Assembly: GCA_016207285.1 (NCBI GenBank)
Contig: JACQPW010000098.1
Location: 1 to 12,021, forward strand
Length of the DNA stretch: 12,021 nucleotides
DNA from: Candidatus Kerfeldbacteria bacterium
Lineage (GTDB): Bacteria > Patescibacteriota > Patescibacteriia > UBA9570
Direction of reading: 5' to 3'
The notes under the pieces: model-generated
Seen by the model: only the letters and a program-made list of their open reading frames with translations
What the model was told of the DNA's origin: nothing
The model's database searches: none
Shown: piece after piece, positions 1 through 6,613 of the stretch
How the letters are laid out: each line of letters starts with the position of its first letter
Numbering within the stretch: position 1 is the stretch's first letter
Translations under genes and position numbers: made by a program

Positions 1-119
1 ATCATCGGACAGAGTATGAAGTGTCTGATCCCGACAGTGTGCTAAACGGCGAGTTAGATGGTTTTGTCGAAGCGTACCTGCGTGCCAATGTGGATGCCCG
101 AGTCAGTAATGATATTTAA
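1..119 (+). CDS. 3' end of an unrecognised protein gene
   Basis: An open frame enters from the left edge (first complete codon at 3) and stops at TAA 117-119, giving the last 38 residues of a protein ending in NDI. The other two forward frames close within the first 45 bases, so this frame is the only candidate. The tail is acidic (EYEVSDPDS, GELDGF) with a short helical-looking stretch (FVEAYLRANVDA). No motif identifies a family. A hairpin begins 8 bases after the stop and could end its transcript. It is called coding because it is open and the stop is followed by terminator-like structure; the function is unknown. Confidence 0.5.
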   Translation, partial: HRTEYEVSDPDSVLNGELDGFVEAYLRANVDARVSNDI

Positions 120-344
120 ATAAATAAGAGGCCTTGGGGAAGGTCTCTGAGGTTTTGGTTCTAACAAACGGGTGTTTGTTATTCAGCTTAGCGCTGAAAG
201 CTTTGCGTCCGCATTCTCCAGGGTAGGAGATTGGGAATGCGAAGCGAACCGGTGGTTGGGTGTGTGCGATCCGGAGATCGTGCATACCACTTAGCTACGG
301 ACAATCTGTTATCTGTAACTGACTAGTAGGCATGTTCAATGAAC
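120..344 (-). ncRNA. Candidate structured non-coding RNA, unknown family
   Basis: This stretch has no convincing protein gene but is densely folded. Read on the minus strand: 302-298 (GTCCG) pairs with 211-207 (CGGAC) to close a three-way junction. One arm is GTGGT/ACCAC (290-286 with 256-252), topped by CGATC/GATCG around TCCG, a UNCG-type loop. The second arm is GCATT/AATGC (240-236 with 215-211) with CTCC/GGAG inside. After the junction come TTCAGC/GCTGAA (198-193 with 187-182), a perfect 8-bp hairpin TAACAAAC/GTTTGTTA (181-174 with 169-162), then the terminator hairpin. The UNCG loop and U-rich tail exist only in the minus orientation, and a promoter-like pair lies upstream at 379-351. 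It lies outside the predicted mRNA of the gene at 460. Its family is not recognised; it does not look like tmRNA, RNase P RNA or SRP RNA. The folding was done by eye; both ends are estimates. Confidence 0.4.
127..148. terminator. Hairpin terminator, probably minus-strand or bidirectional
   Basis: A 9-bp stem (127-135 with 140-148, one G-U pair) closes a GGGG loop on the + strand and CCCC on the minus strand. On the minus strand it is followed by TATTTATTT, a reasonable U-rich tail, so it best serves as the end of the candidate RNA read leftwards. On the + strand the downstream sequence is GAGGTTTTGGTT, a poorer tail, but the hairpin follows the stop codon at 119 by only 8 bases and may also end that gene's transcript. 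Confidence 0.5.
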
Positions 345-350
345 GCTTAC

Positions 351-379
351 AGGCTAGTTGAAATTGACCTAGTTGTCAA
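351..379 (-). promoter_or_regulatory. Possible promoter for the minus-strand RNA
   Basis: On the minus strand a perfect -35 box TTGACA (379-374) is followed after 17 bases by TAGCCT (356-351), a weak -10 matching three of six consensus positions. The expected start is near 344 (a G in the RNA). The 7-base direct repeat CTAGTTG (354-360 and 369-375, 15-base period) lies over it and could be an operator, but this is speculative. Confidence 0.35.
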
Positions 380-423
380 CCCCGGTTTCATCCAACGGTG
401 CATAACTATTGTCTACGACTACC

Positions 424-452
424 TTGAAAATAGTGCATTTTTTTGCTATCAT
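424..452 (+). promoter_or_regulatory. Sigma-70-type promoter giving a leaderless mRNA
   Basis: TTGAAA (424-429) and TATCAT (447-452) are separated by exactly 17 bases. Seven bases follow before the ATG at 460, so transcription should begin at or within a base of that ATG. The promoter overlaps an in-frame upstream TTG (409), which argues against the longer reading of the gene. It would drive the three-gene group 460-2537. Confidence 0.6.
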
Positions 453-459
453 TTTGAGT

Positions 460-990
460 ATGGTAAATATTCAACAATTGGAACGTGGTTTAAAACCATT
501 CAAACCAGGAGATGCACAAGAAGTAAGAGAAGGGAAGGAAATATCTGATCAGTTGCGAGTTAGGGTAGATAGTTTAGAACCAGAACAGCAGAGGCAGTTA
601 GAACAGAGAGTCAGAGCAAGTTCAGAGGTTTATTTTAAAATGGTTCAACAGCATGTGGAGGCTGCGCAGGATGATATTGCTGCAGCATTTTCTGAGCATG
701 GTGCACAGTTAGCCCCTGATATGATTGAGCCTATGTTAGTTGCCGGTGGTTTGGATACTGCCAGTGCTACAGAGGTTGCCAATCAAATTGCTGAATTGGC
801 AAAGCGGGCAAACTCTCCTGATGATTTCCGTAGCGCGATCAAGGCAAGCTTTGATCCTGAGCAACGCCTATCATTAACGGTTGCGCATTGGCGAGCCCGG
901 AGCGAACACAGTTGGTATTTTGGAACACCTGAAGGGCAAACTCAACTGAGTGGCCTGATTGACGAGGTTGCAGCTACTGAGAATAATTAG
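460..990 (+). CDS. Small helical protein, unknown function
   Basis: This gene encodes 176 residues, probably cytosolic, with no signal peptide or membrane segment. The sequence looks nearly all helical: a charged, glutamine-rich stretch at about residues 20-75 (QLRVRVDSLEPEQQRQLEQR, then QQHVEAAQDD) suggests a coiled coil, and an alanine-rich helix lies at about 100-118. The C-terminus has aromatic residues (HWRARSEHSWYF, 143-154). No known family is recognised. The frame is open upstream to a TTG at 409, but that start lies before the promoter's -35 box; the ATG at 460 is 7 bases from the -10 box and is preferred, implying initiation without a Shine-Dalgarno site. It is separated by 5 bases from the next gene and is probably the first gene of a three-gene transcript. 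Confidence 0.7.
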   Translation: MVNIQQLERGLKPFKPGDAQEVREGKEISDQLRVRVDSLEPEQQRQLEQRVRASSEVYFKMVQQHVEAAQDDIAAAFSEHGAQLAPDMIEPMLVAGGLDTASATEVANQIAELAKRANSPDDFRSAIKASFDPEQRLSLTVAHWRARSEHSWYFGTPEGQTQLSGLIDEVAATENN

Positions 991-995
991 GCTCT

Positions 996-1739
996 ATGGG
1001 TGATCCACGTCCGAGCGCAACGATTGAACAAGACAGTCGCACTTGGCAGCTGGCTCTTACACAGCAGCTAGATCAATTGCCCACTAATCCTGCTCGCGCG
1101 GACTTTGTGTATGACAAACTACAGTATATCCAGATGTTCCGTGACACCATTCAAGAAAAATTGGGTCTGGATATTGATGAAATTGTAACCAGTTTCAGGG
1201 CAATAGACACAGCTTTGCCGGATCAGCAATTTACAGAAGCCGTGGTCACATTACTTGATCAATCCATTAGTCGTATTCGTGAGGCAGATCCGGCACTCTG
1301 GGAACGTATTCAGAGGAGAGCCTTTGTTCGTGAAGGCCGCTTTACATCGCTCGATGATGAAGATTTTATTTCGTATGGTATCGGTGAACATGGTTGGGCA
1401 CATATCCATGTATCACCGGGTCGGACATTGGGTGAACAAAAATTATCCCTGATCGCCAGAGGTTTACTGACATTAGTTGAGCTACTCAAACAACAAGATG
1501 ATGTGAAAGGCGTCACCGCAACGTCACCCTTAGTGGCTTCAAGAACATATGGCAGCTTATTAGAACGCATTGGTTTTACACTTGAAGGGGAAATTGACCC
1601 AGCCTTGCGCGCAGAACGTTTTCGTACGGTGCCACAAGATACCCCTATCCATAGCGCCTCACTTCCCAAAGGAAAGTACAGCGACGCTATTCGTGTACTT
1701 GAATCGCTCACTAAATCCGCCGTTACACGAGAACGTTAA
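996..1739 (+). CDS. Unknown protein with weak GNAT-like C-terminal half
   Basis: This gene encodes 247 residues, probably cytosolic. The N-terminal half (about 10-110) is helical and charged. The second half has a strand-like GWAHIHVSP (133-141), a helix (GLLTLVELLKQQ, 156-167), the strand VKGVTATSP (170-178) and then RTYGSLLERIGFTLEGEI (183-200). That order, strand, helix, strand, then a Y/L-rich helix before IGFT.EGE, resembles the end of the GNAT acetyltransferase fold. The acetyl-CoA loop (R/Q-x-x-G-x-G/A) is not clear, so it may be a degenerate or divergent member, or unrelated. The ATG at 996 follows the previous stop by 5 bases, with only a weak TAGG upstream, so it is probably co-transcribed and perhaps coupled. 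The GNAT assignment is tentative; the gene call is firm. Confidence 0.75.
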   Translation: MGDPRPSATIEQDSRTWQLALTQQLDQLPTNPARADFVYDKLQYIQMFRDTIQEKLGLDIDEIVTSFRAIDTALPDQQFTEAVVTLLDQSISRIREADPALWERIQRRAFVREGRFTSLDDEDFISYGIGEHGWAHIHVSPGRTLGEQKLSLIARGLLTLVELLKQQDDVKGVTATSPLVASRTYGSLLERIGFTLEGEIDPALRAERFRTVPQDTPIHSASLPKGKYSDAIRVLESLTKSAVTRER

Positions 1740-1754
1740 TTTCAACTTTCAAAT

Positions 1755-2537
1755 ATGCCAATACATCGTGAACCCAGTGAACAGCGACCGAACCAAACCA
1801 TCACCCAGGTAGATGCAGATGATCGGGTGGGCGTCTCGGCATATTATAAATTTGAGGTAGATCAAGGATTTTCTAGTTTTCCACCTGAAACAACTTTCGA
1901 TGAAATGGTCACTTATCGCCAAGATCAAATTCGATCCGGAAAATTAAAGGTAGCGATGATCGAACGTGGTGGACAAGTTCTTGCCACCAGCGTAGTTGTG
2001 CTGGAGCCAGGTACGATGGGAAAAAAAATTGCAAATAATGAAGCGTATGCCGCCGGTACATTAGTGCATCCAGATTGGCGTAGCCAAGGCATCGGTGAAC
2101 TGATGTCGGCAGAGCAAGATAGGATTGCCAGAGATGCTGACAGAGAGGCAATCAAGACCGTAGTGGTTGATAATAATTATGCTAGTATGCGACTGCGGAT
2201 GAAAGTGGGATATCGATTAGAAGGGGTTGATGATACAAAGGAACAGCCTGAGTTTGTATTCAAGAAAAATCTGAAAAATGAACCGTCAGTCAAAAGAAAT
2301 TTACGGGACGAAATGTTAGCCGGTCATTTGTCAGAGGTCAACGCCGTTGATGCATCGTCACCAGACACTTTGTTGATTGATCCAAGAAATACCGACTCAG
2401 TAGAACAAGCTCTTGCCGCCGGGTATAAAGGAGTTTATCTGCTTTCCCCAGCTGATTTTCCTGAAGCAGAATCATTAGGCGGTAATAAAATTGTTTTTGC
2501 CCGTGCTGAAACCTTGTCTGATTCTGTAGGTTCCTAA
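1755..2537 (+). CDS. GNAT-family N-acetyltransferase with extra C-terminal domain
   Basis: This gene encodes 260 residues, a cytosolic acetyl-CoA-dependent acyltransferase whose substrate cannot be told from sequence. The GNAT core spans about residues 20-172. The strand KVAMIERGGQVLATSVVVL (65-83) is followed by AAGTLVHPDWRSQGIGELM (99-117), motif A, where R109-S-Q-G112-I-G114 matches the acetyl-CoA pyrophosphate loop R/Q-x-x-G-x-G/A. Motif B follows: NNYASMRLRMKVGYRLEG (140-157). Residues about 185-260 form an additional small domain (LLIDPRNTDSVEQALAAGYK, then VYLLSPADF) that is not recognised. The ATG at 1755 lies 15 bases after the upstream stop, with no Shine-Dalgarno sequence, so translation probably depends on the preceding gene. 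It is the last of the three-gene group; glmS after it has its own promoter. Confidence 0.85.
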   Translation: MPIHREPSEQRPNQTITQVDADDRVGVSAYYKFEVDQGFSSFPPETTFDEMVTYRQDQIRSGKLKVAMIERGGQVLATSVVVLEPGTMGKKIANNEAYAAGTLVHPDWRSQGIGELMSAEQDRIARDADREAIKTVVVDNNYASMRLRMKVGYRLEGVDDTKEQPEFVFKKNLKNEPSVKRNLRDEMLAGHLSEVNAVDASSPDTLLIDPRNTDSVEQALAAGYKGVYLLSPADFPEAESLGGNKIVFARAETLSDSVGS

Positions 2538-2545
2538 GGTCGACG

Positions 2546-2574
2546 TTGACTAAGCTCCCATAATATTGCATTCT
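2546..2574 (+). promoter_or_regulatory. Probable glmS promoter, leaderless
   Basis: TTGACT (2546-2551, five of six consensus) and CATTCT (2569-2574, three of six) are 17 bases apart, and 7 bases separate the latter from the ATG at 2582, the same geometry as the promoter at 424-452. CATAAT at 2559-2564 is an alternative -10 box but lacks a good -35 partner and would leave a leader of about 10 bases. No glmS ribozyme can fit in this short region. Confidence 0.4.
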
Positions 2575-2581
2575 TACTGCC

Positions 2582-4414
2582 ATGTGTGGAATTATTGGCT
2601 ACATCGGGAAACAACCAGCAACACCCATTATTATGGATGGTCTAAAGCGTATGGAATACCGCGGTTATGATTCCGCGGGTTTAGCTATCATTCAATCTGA
2701 TTCAATTGCTTGTCACAAGAAAGAAGGTAAGTTGGGCAACCTGCAAGCGGAACTAGCCAAGTATGATTTAGTTGGTAGCGTTGGTATTGGTCACACCCGC
2801 TGGGCGACTCACGGTAAGCCGAGTGACGTGAATGCACATCCCCACAACGATTGCCGGGAAGAAATTTACCTCATCCATAATGGCATCATTGAAAATTATC
2901 ACGATATCAAAACAGCGCTTAGTGCCAAGGGTCATACCTTTTATTCTGCCACTGATACGGAAGTGTTGGTGCACTTAATCGAGGAACATCATAAAACACT
3001 CCCATTCGAAGAAGCGTTCATTACGGCCTTGAACGAAGTGGTTGGTACATACGGTGTCGTGGCCATTTCCAGTAAAGAGCCAAATAAAATGATGGCGGCA
3101 CGCTTAGGTAGTCCGATGATCTTGGGTATTATCGGAGATGGCGAATATATTGTGGCATCCGATGTGGCTGCGATCATGAAGCACACCCGTGAGGTCGTGT
3201 ACTTAAATGATGGTGAGGTGTGCGTGCTGACGGAGGGTGGTTATGAAATCAAAGATCTGAAAGCCCAGGCTGTTCAACATACTATTCAGCAAGTTGATTG
3301 GGACTTCACCCAAGCCCAAAAGCAAGGGTATCCACATTTCATGTTGAAAGAGATTCATGAGCAGCCCGATGTCTTGATGAACGCCTTACGTGGTCGGGTG
3401 AAACAAGAAGAGGGGTTAGCCCATATGCGTGGTTTTTTGGAGCAAGCCGAACGGTTGCAAGATACCAAGCGGGTGATTATTGTCGCCATGGGTACGGCTT
3501 TGTATGCCGGCCAAGTGGGTGAGTACATGATTGAAGAATATGCTGGGATTCCGGTAGAAGTAGAATCGGCGGCCGAGTTCCGTTATCGTAAACCGGTGAT
3601 TGATGAGCACACCACCGTGATTGCGATTTCACAAAGCGGTGAAACTGCCGACTTGATTGCAGCCGTGAAAGAATCCAAATTGAAAGGAGCGCTCGTGTTA
3701 GGTCTAGTGAATGTCGTTGGCAGCACGATTGCGCGAGAAGTGCATGCCGGCGCTTACTGTCATGCTGGTCCAGAAATTGGCGTGGCTTCCACCAAAGCCT
3801 TTATGGCTCAGCTAACGATGTTAGCGTTAGTGACCTTACACCTTGGTCGGCAGCGCGGGATGAGTGTGGTAATGGGACAACGTATTGCCAAAGAGTTGCT
3901 GGCCATGCCGGAAAAAATTAAACAGATTTTTGCGCAAGAAAAAGCCATTGCCAAACTAGCTAAAGAGTACAGCCAGTATCATGACTTCTTCTTCCTGGGA
4001 CGTAAGTATAATTACGCCATCGCGTATGAAGGTGCCTTAAAGTTAAAAGAAGTTTCTTACTTGCATGCTGAAGGGTATGGTGCCGGTGATTTAAAGCATG
4101 GCCCGATTGCTTTAATTGACGAACAATTTCCATCGGTGGTGATTGTGCCGCAAGACAGTGTCTACGAAAAAGTGCTGAGCAATTTGCAGGAGATTAAGGC
4201 ACGCAGTGGGCGAGTCTTGGCGATTGCCACCGAAGGCGACACCCATGTAGCCGACATTGCTGATGATGTGATTTATATTCCCAAGACATTGGAAATGCTG
4301 ACACCATTGTTGGCAGTCGTGCCGTTACAATTATTTGCCTATTATGTGGCTGACACCTTAGGCCGAGATATTGATCAGCCCAGAAACCTTGCCAAATCGG
4401 TCACAGTAGAGTAA
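2582..4414 (+). CDS. glmS: Glutamine--fructose-6-phosphate aminotransferase (isomerizing)
   Basis: GlmS converts fructose-6-phosphate and glutamine to glucosamine-6-phosphate and glutamate, the first step to UDP-GlcNAc for peptidoglycan and surface sugars; it is cytosolic. It has 610 residues, essentially the length of E. coli GlmS (609). The glutaminase domain (about 2-215) begins with the required MCGIIGYIG, C2 being the N-terminal nucleophile, and keeps HTRWATHG (71-78), HNGIIEN (99-105) and D125. Two SIS sugar-isomerase domains follow at about 290-425 and 460-600: SQSGETADL (350-358), GPEIGVASTKAF (396-407), EGALKLKE with E490, DLKHGP with H506, and a C-terminal LAKSVTVE with K605. One change: the usual CGTS at the start of the first SIS domain is MGTA (303-306). 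It has its own promoter, with the -10 box 7 bases from the ATG, and is followed by a terminator, so it is probably monocistronic. Confidence 0.97.
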   Translation: MCGIIGYIGKQPATPIIMDGLKRMEYRGYDSAGLAIIQSDSIACHKKEGKLGNLQAELAKYDLVGSVGIGHTRWATHGKPSDVNAHPHNDCREEIYLIHNGIIENYHDIKTALSAKGHTFYSATDTEVLVHLIEEHHKTLPFEEAFITALNEVVGTYGVVAISSKEPNKMMAARLGSPMILGIIGDGEYIVASDVAAIMKHTREVVYLNDGEVCVLTEGGYEIKDLKAQAVQHTIQQVDWDFTQAQKQGYPHFMLKEIHEQPDVLMNALRGRVKQEEGLAHMRGFLEQAERLQDTKRVIIVAMGTALYAGQVGEYMIEEYAGIPVEVESAAEFRYRKPVIDEHTTVIAISQSGETADLIAAVKESKLKGALVLGLVNVVGSTIAREVHAGAYCHAGPEIGVASTKAFMAQLTMLALVTLHLGRQRGMSVVMGQRIAKELLAMPEKIKQIFAQEKAIAKLAKEYSQYHDFFFLGRKYNYAIAYEGALKLKEVSYLHAEGYGAGDLKHGPIALIDEQFPSVVIVPQDSVYEKVLSNLQEIKARSGRVLAIATEGDTHVADIADDVIYIPKTLEMLTPLLAVVPLQLFAYYVADTLGRDIDQPRNLAKSVTVE

Positions 4415-4426
4415 ACTACCTACCAG

Positions 4427-4458
4427 AAAGAGCGCCACATCAGTTGAGGGCGCTTTTT
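4427..4458 (+). terminator. Rho-independent terminator of glmS
   Basis: AGCGCC (4431-4436) pairs perfectly with GGCGCT (4449-4454), loop of 12, followed by TTTT to 4458; the A-rich stretch 4427-4429 before the stem can pair with the T tract except for one mismatch. It starts 13 bases after the glmS stop. The 3' arm and the bases before it also carry the comEC ribosome-binding site. Confidence 0.75.
4446..4450 (+). promoter_or_regulatory. Shine-Dalgarno site that sets the comEC start
   Basis: GAGGG lies 8 bases before the GTG at 4459. The alternative TTG start at 4444 has no comparable site and would lie in the terminator loop. This favours GTG 4459. The last two bases are in the terminator stem, so RNA reading through from glmS would partly hide the site. 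Confidence 0.5.
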
Positions 4459-5784
4459 GTGTATACGTTACATCGTTCCATCATTGCCCTGGCCTCTTGG
4501 TTAGCCTTTATGGCGGGCGTTAGCCATCTACCGCAACTGTATCTCTATCTGGGCAGTTGTGCGGTGGCCGCAGTACACCGCGGCTGGTTACGCTGGTTGA
4601 TTTTACCCTGGTTAGTTAGCTGTGGGTTAGTCGGTTTGTGGCGTTATGATAGCTACACTACCATCACTACATACCAAGATGGCGAACACCTGACCGCAAC
4701 GGTCATGGTGGATCGGTTACCGCTGTTACATGACGATCAGCAACGCTTAGTCGTCGTCACCAATGATGGCCAGCGTTTGCAACTCGATACCGCAACCTAT
4801 CCAGCGTATCAATACGGCGATGTCCTACAGTTAGACTGTACCATTCGTTTACCAGGACAGATTGAAGAGTTTGCGTACGATAAATATTTAGCGCGTTATC
4901 ACATTCAAGCGTTGTGTGATTATCCAACACTGCAATTAGTAGACACAGATCATGGCAATGGTTGGATCCGTACTATGTATTGGATCCGTAATACACTCAA
5001 ACAGCAAGTAGAAAATTTATGGCCAGAACCAGTAGCCGCTCTACTATTGGGCGTACTGATTGGCGAACAAGATACCATTCCAGAATCTATCTATACCGCG
5101 TTTCAGCGCGCCGGGGTGGTACATATCTTAGTTGTGTCCGGGATGCACGTTTTGATTCTAGTAAAGGTGTTAACTCGTGCCACTAAAACTGTACCCCGCT
5201 TCGGCCAGCTACTGATCATCATTACGGCACTAACCGCCTTTTGCGTGCTGACTGGTTTTTCGGCCACTGTCATTCGCGCTACTGTGATGGGTTCGATCCC
5301 ACTGTTGGGAAAATTTATTGGTCGACCACATCGCATTTATCTCACCCTCACCTGGGCAGCCGGGTTAGTGACACTGGTGAATCCGTACATTCTAGTGCAT
5401 GATGTTGGTTTTCAATTATCTTTTTTGGCTACCCTTGGTTTAGTGTACGTGACACCTTGGATTAAACCGCTGACTGGTTGGTTACCAGAGAGCTTTGAGT
5501 TGCGCAGCACGATTACGACGACGTTAGCTGCTACCACTACCACGGCACCTTGGATCGCTTATATCTTTGGCACGTGGTCGAACGTGGCGCTACTGGCTAA
5601 CGTGATTGTGATTCCTATTTCTAATTTGATGCTCTTGGCTGGCGCCATGATTACAGCCTTATCGTGGTTGTTGCCGGAGATTGCTCAGTCCCTGGCGCAG
5701 TTGTTAGGTGCGGCCGTGGCGCTGATGCTTTGGTATGTCCAATGGTGCGCGCAATTACCCCATGCGTATGTCCAAATTTTCTAA
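4459..5784 (+). CDS. comEC: ComEC membrane part: DUF4131 and Competence domains
   Basis: ComEC is the inner-membrane channel that carries single-stranded DNA into the cell during natural transformation. From GTG 4459 this product is 441 residues. Two or three N-terminal hydrophobic segments (about 7-65) are followed by a soluble OB-like DUF4131 region (about 75-165) including EFAYDKYLARYHIQA. The Competence domain then has family hallmarks: LLLGVLIGEQDTIPESIYTAFQ, GVVHILVVSGMHV (around 220-231) and DVGFQLSFLATLGLVY (around 315-330), with many membrane helices to the C-terminus. The metallo-beta-lactamase domain that normally completes ComEC is missing; it is encoded by the next gene, which starts before this one ends and in another frame (+1). 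GTG 4459 is chosen because GAGGG lies 8 bases upstream. The gene lies directly after the glmS terminator and has no obvious promoter. A frameshift in a once-whole comEC cannot be excluded. Confidence 0.9.
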   Translation: MYTLHRSIIALASWLAFMAGVSHLPQLYLYLGSCAVAAVHRGWLRWLILPWLVSCGLVGLWRYDSYTTITTYQDGEHLTATVMVDRLPLLHDDQQRLVVVTNDGQRLQLDTATYPAYQYGDVLQLDCTIRLPGQIEEFAYDKYLARYHIQALCDYPTLQLVDTDHGNGWIRTMYWIRNTLKQQVENLWPEPVAALLLGVLIGEQDTIPESIYTAFQRAGVVHILVVSGMHVLILVKVLTRATKTVPRFGQLLIIITALTAFCVLTGFSATVIRATVMGSIPLLGKFIGRPHRIYLTLTWAAGLVTLVNPYILVHDVGFQLSFLATLGLVYVTPWIKPLTGWLPESFELRSTITTTLAATTTTAPWIAYIFGTWSNVALLANVIVIPISNLMLLAGAMITALSWLLPEIAQSLAQLLGAAVALMLWYVQWCAQLPHAYVQIF

Positions 5785-6613
5785 ATTATTATTCACTATC
5801 GCTGTGGGAGCGCTGGTTTGTTGGTGGTACCAACAGCAGCAACCGGGTGCGCAGTCAGGAGCGTTCATTGCTTTTTTAGATGTTGGTCAAGGTGACGCAA
5901 TTTATATCCGTACCAGTAGTGGTGCCGATGTCTTGATTGATGGCGGTCCAGGCCGAGCCGTGCTGGAACGGTTGCCGGAAGTCATGGCACCGGGCGACAC
6001 CACCATTGAGTTAATGCTCCTGACTCATCCAGATGCAGATCATATTACTGGATTGGTCGAGACTGCTAAGCGTTACACCGTCAAGCAAATTGTCACGACA
6101 GCTTTACCTGCCACTAAACCTTTACATGAAGAACTCTGGCAATTGATCGAAACACAACAGATTGAACATTTGGTCGTAGCGGCGGGTGATCATATTACAT
6201 TAGGACCACAAGATTATGTTGATATTTTATATCCAGCCGCTGATGATCCCTTAGCAACCTTAGAAACAAATGATACTTCGATCATTGCGGAGTATCACTA
6301 CCAACAGGCCGGGGATGATCTAGCCGTATTATTAACGGGCGATGCGGGCGCTTATGTAGAGGAACAATTAGTCAGCCGCCAGTTGTTACAGGACATTGAT
6401 ATTTTGAAAGTTGGTCATCATGGTAGCAAAACCTCCTCTAGCCAGGCACTATTGGACGCTGTGCAACCAGAACTGTGTGTGCTATCGGTTGGGCAAGATA
6501 ATCAATATGGTCATCCAAAACCAGAGATTCTGGAACGCTTACAACCATACTGTGAAATCAGGCGTACTGACCAGGAGGGGAACATCATTATTAATTTAGA
6601 AATAGATGAATAG
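5762..6613 (+). CDS. ComEC C-terminal part: membrane-anchored metallo-beta-lactamase
   Basis: From ATG 5762 the product is 283 residues. One hydrophobic segment (about 8-23) with positive residues before it would anchor the domain outside the membrane, as in whole ComEC. The metallo-beta-lactamase fold is complete: FLDVGQGDA (38-46), LIDGGPG (58-64), the metal motif THPDADH (88-94, HxDxDH type), LTGDAG (191-196, metal-bridging Asp), VGHHGS (217-222) and YGHP (249-252). These match the ComEC C-terminal domain, proposed to degrade the non-transported DNA strand, rather than a beta-lactam hydrolase. All metal ligands are present, so it is likely active. The reading frame opens at 5735; 5762 or 5768 are preferred because they sit just before the anchor. 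It overlaps the membrane part by 23 bases and the following transposase by 8. No Shine-Dalgarno site is visible, so translation is probably coupled to the gene before. Confidence 0.9.
   Translation: MRMSKFSKLLFTIAVGALVCWWYQQQQPGAQSGAFIAFLDVGQGDAIYIRTSSGADVLIDGGPGRAVLERLPEVMAPGDTTIELMLLTHPDADHITGLVETAKRYTVKQIVTTALPATKPLHEELWQLIETQQIEHLVVAAGDHITLGPQDYVDILYPAADDPLATLETNDTSIIAEYHYQQAGDDLAVLLTGDAGAYVEEQLVSRQLLQDIDILKVGHHGSKTSSSQALLDAVQPELCVLSVGQDNQYGHPKPEILERLQPYCEIRRTDQEGNIIINLEIDE

Noticed and set aside
199..240. GGACGCAAAGC after a hairpin on the minus strand, similar to part of the cyclic-di-GMP-I riboswitch core.
   Set aside because: The matching upstream GCAAA segment and the tetraloop/receptor pair are missing, and the downstream sequence ends in a terminator with no gene following in that direction.
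103..285. A 60-codon open frame on the minus strand.
   Set aside because: It has no recognisable domain or Shine-Dalgarno site and runs through the helices of the structured RNA and its terminator; the composition reflects base-paired structure rather than a protein.
205..302. tRNA-like features on the minus strand (TAGCTAAGTGGTA resembling a D-arm, GGTTCG resembling a T-loop).
   Set aside because: The would-be anticodon arm closes on a 4-base loop, no T-stem pairs around GGTTCG, and the spacing fits no tRNA. The three-way junction explains the sequence better.
409..459. Longer start (TTG 409) for the helical protein, which would add a hydrophobic N-terminus.
   Set aside because: It lies upstream of and across a good promoter whose start point matches ATG 460; there is no ribosome-binding site before the TTG.
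1310..1711. 133-codon minus-strand frame opposite the second small gene.
   Set aside because: It lies wholly antisense to a better-supported gene, is serine-rich without a domain, and has no start signal; a shadow frame.
2541..2552. Near-palindrome GTCGACGTTGAC before glmS as an operator.
   Set aside because: It is short, includes a mismatch, and overlaps the -35 box; nothing else supports a repressor site.
4962..4990. Direct repeat TTGGATCCGTA, 18 bases apart, within comEC.
   Set aside because: It encodes a short in-frame repeat (WIR..YWIRNT) in a normal soluble-to-membrane linker; probably a small duplication with no wider meaning.
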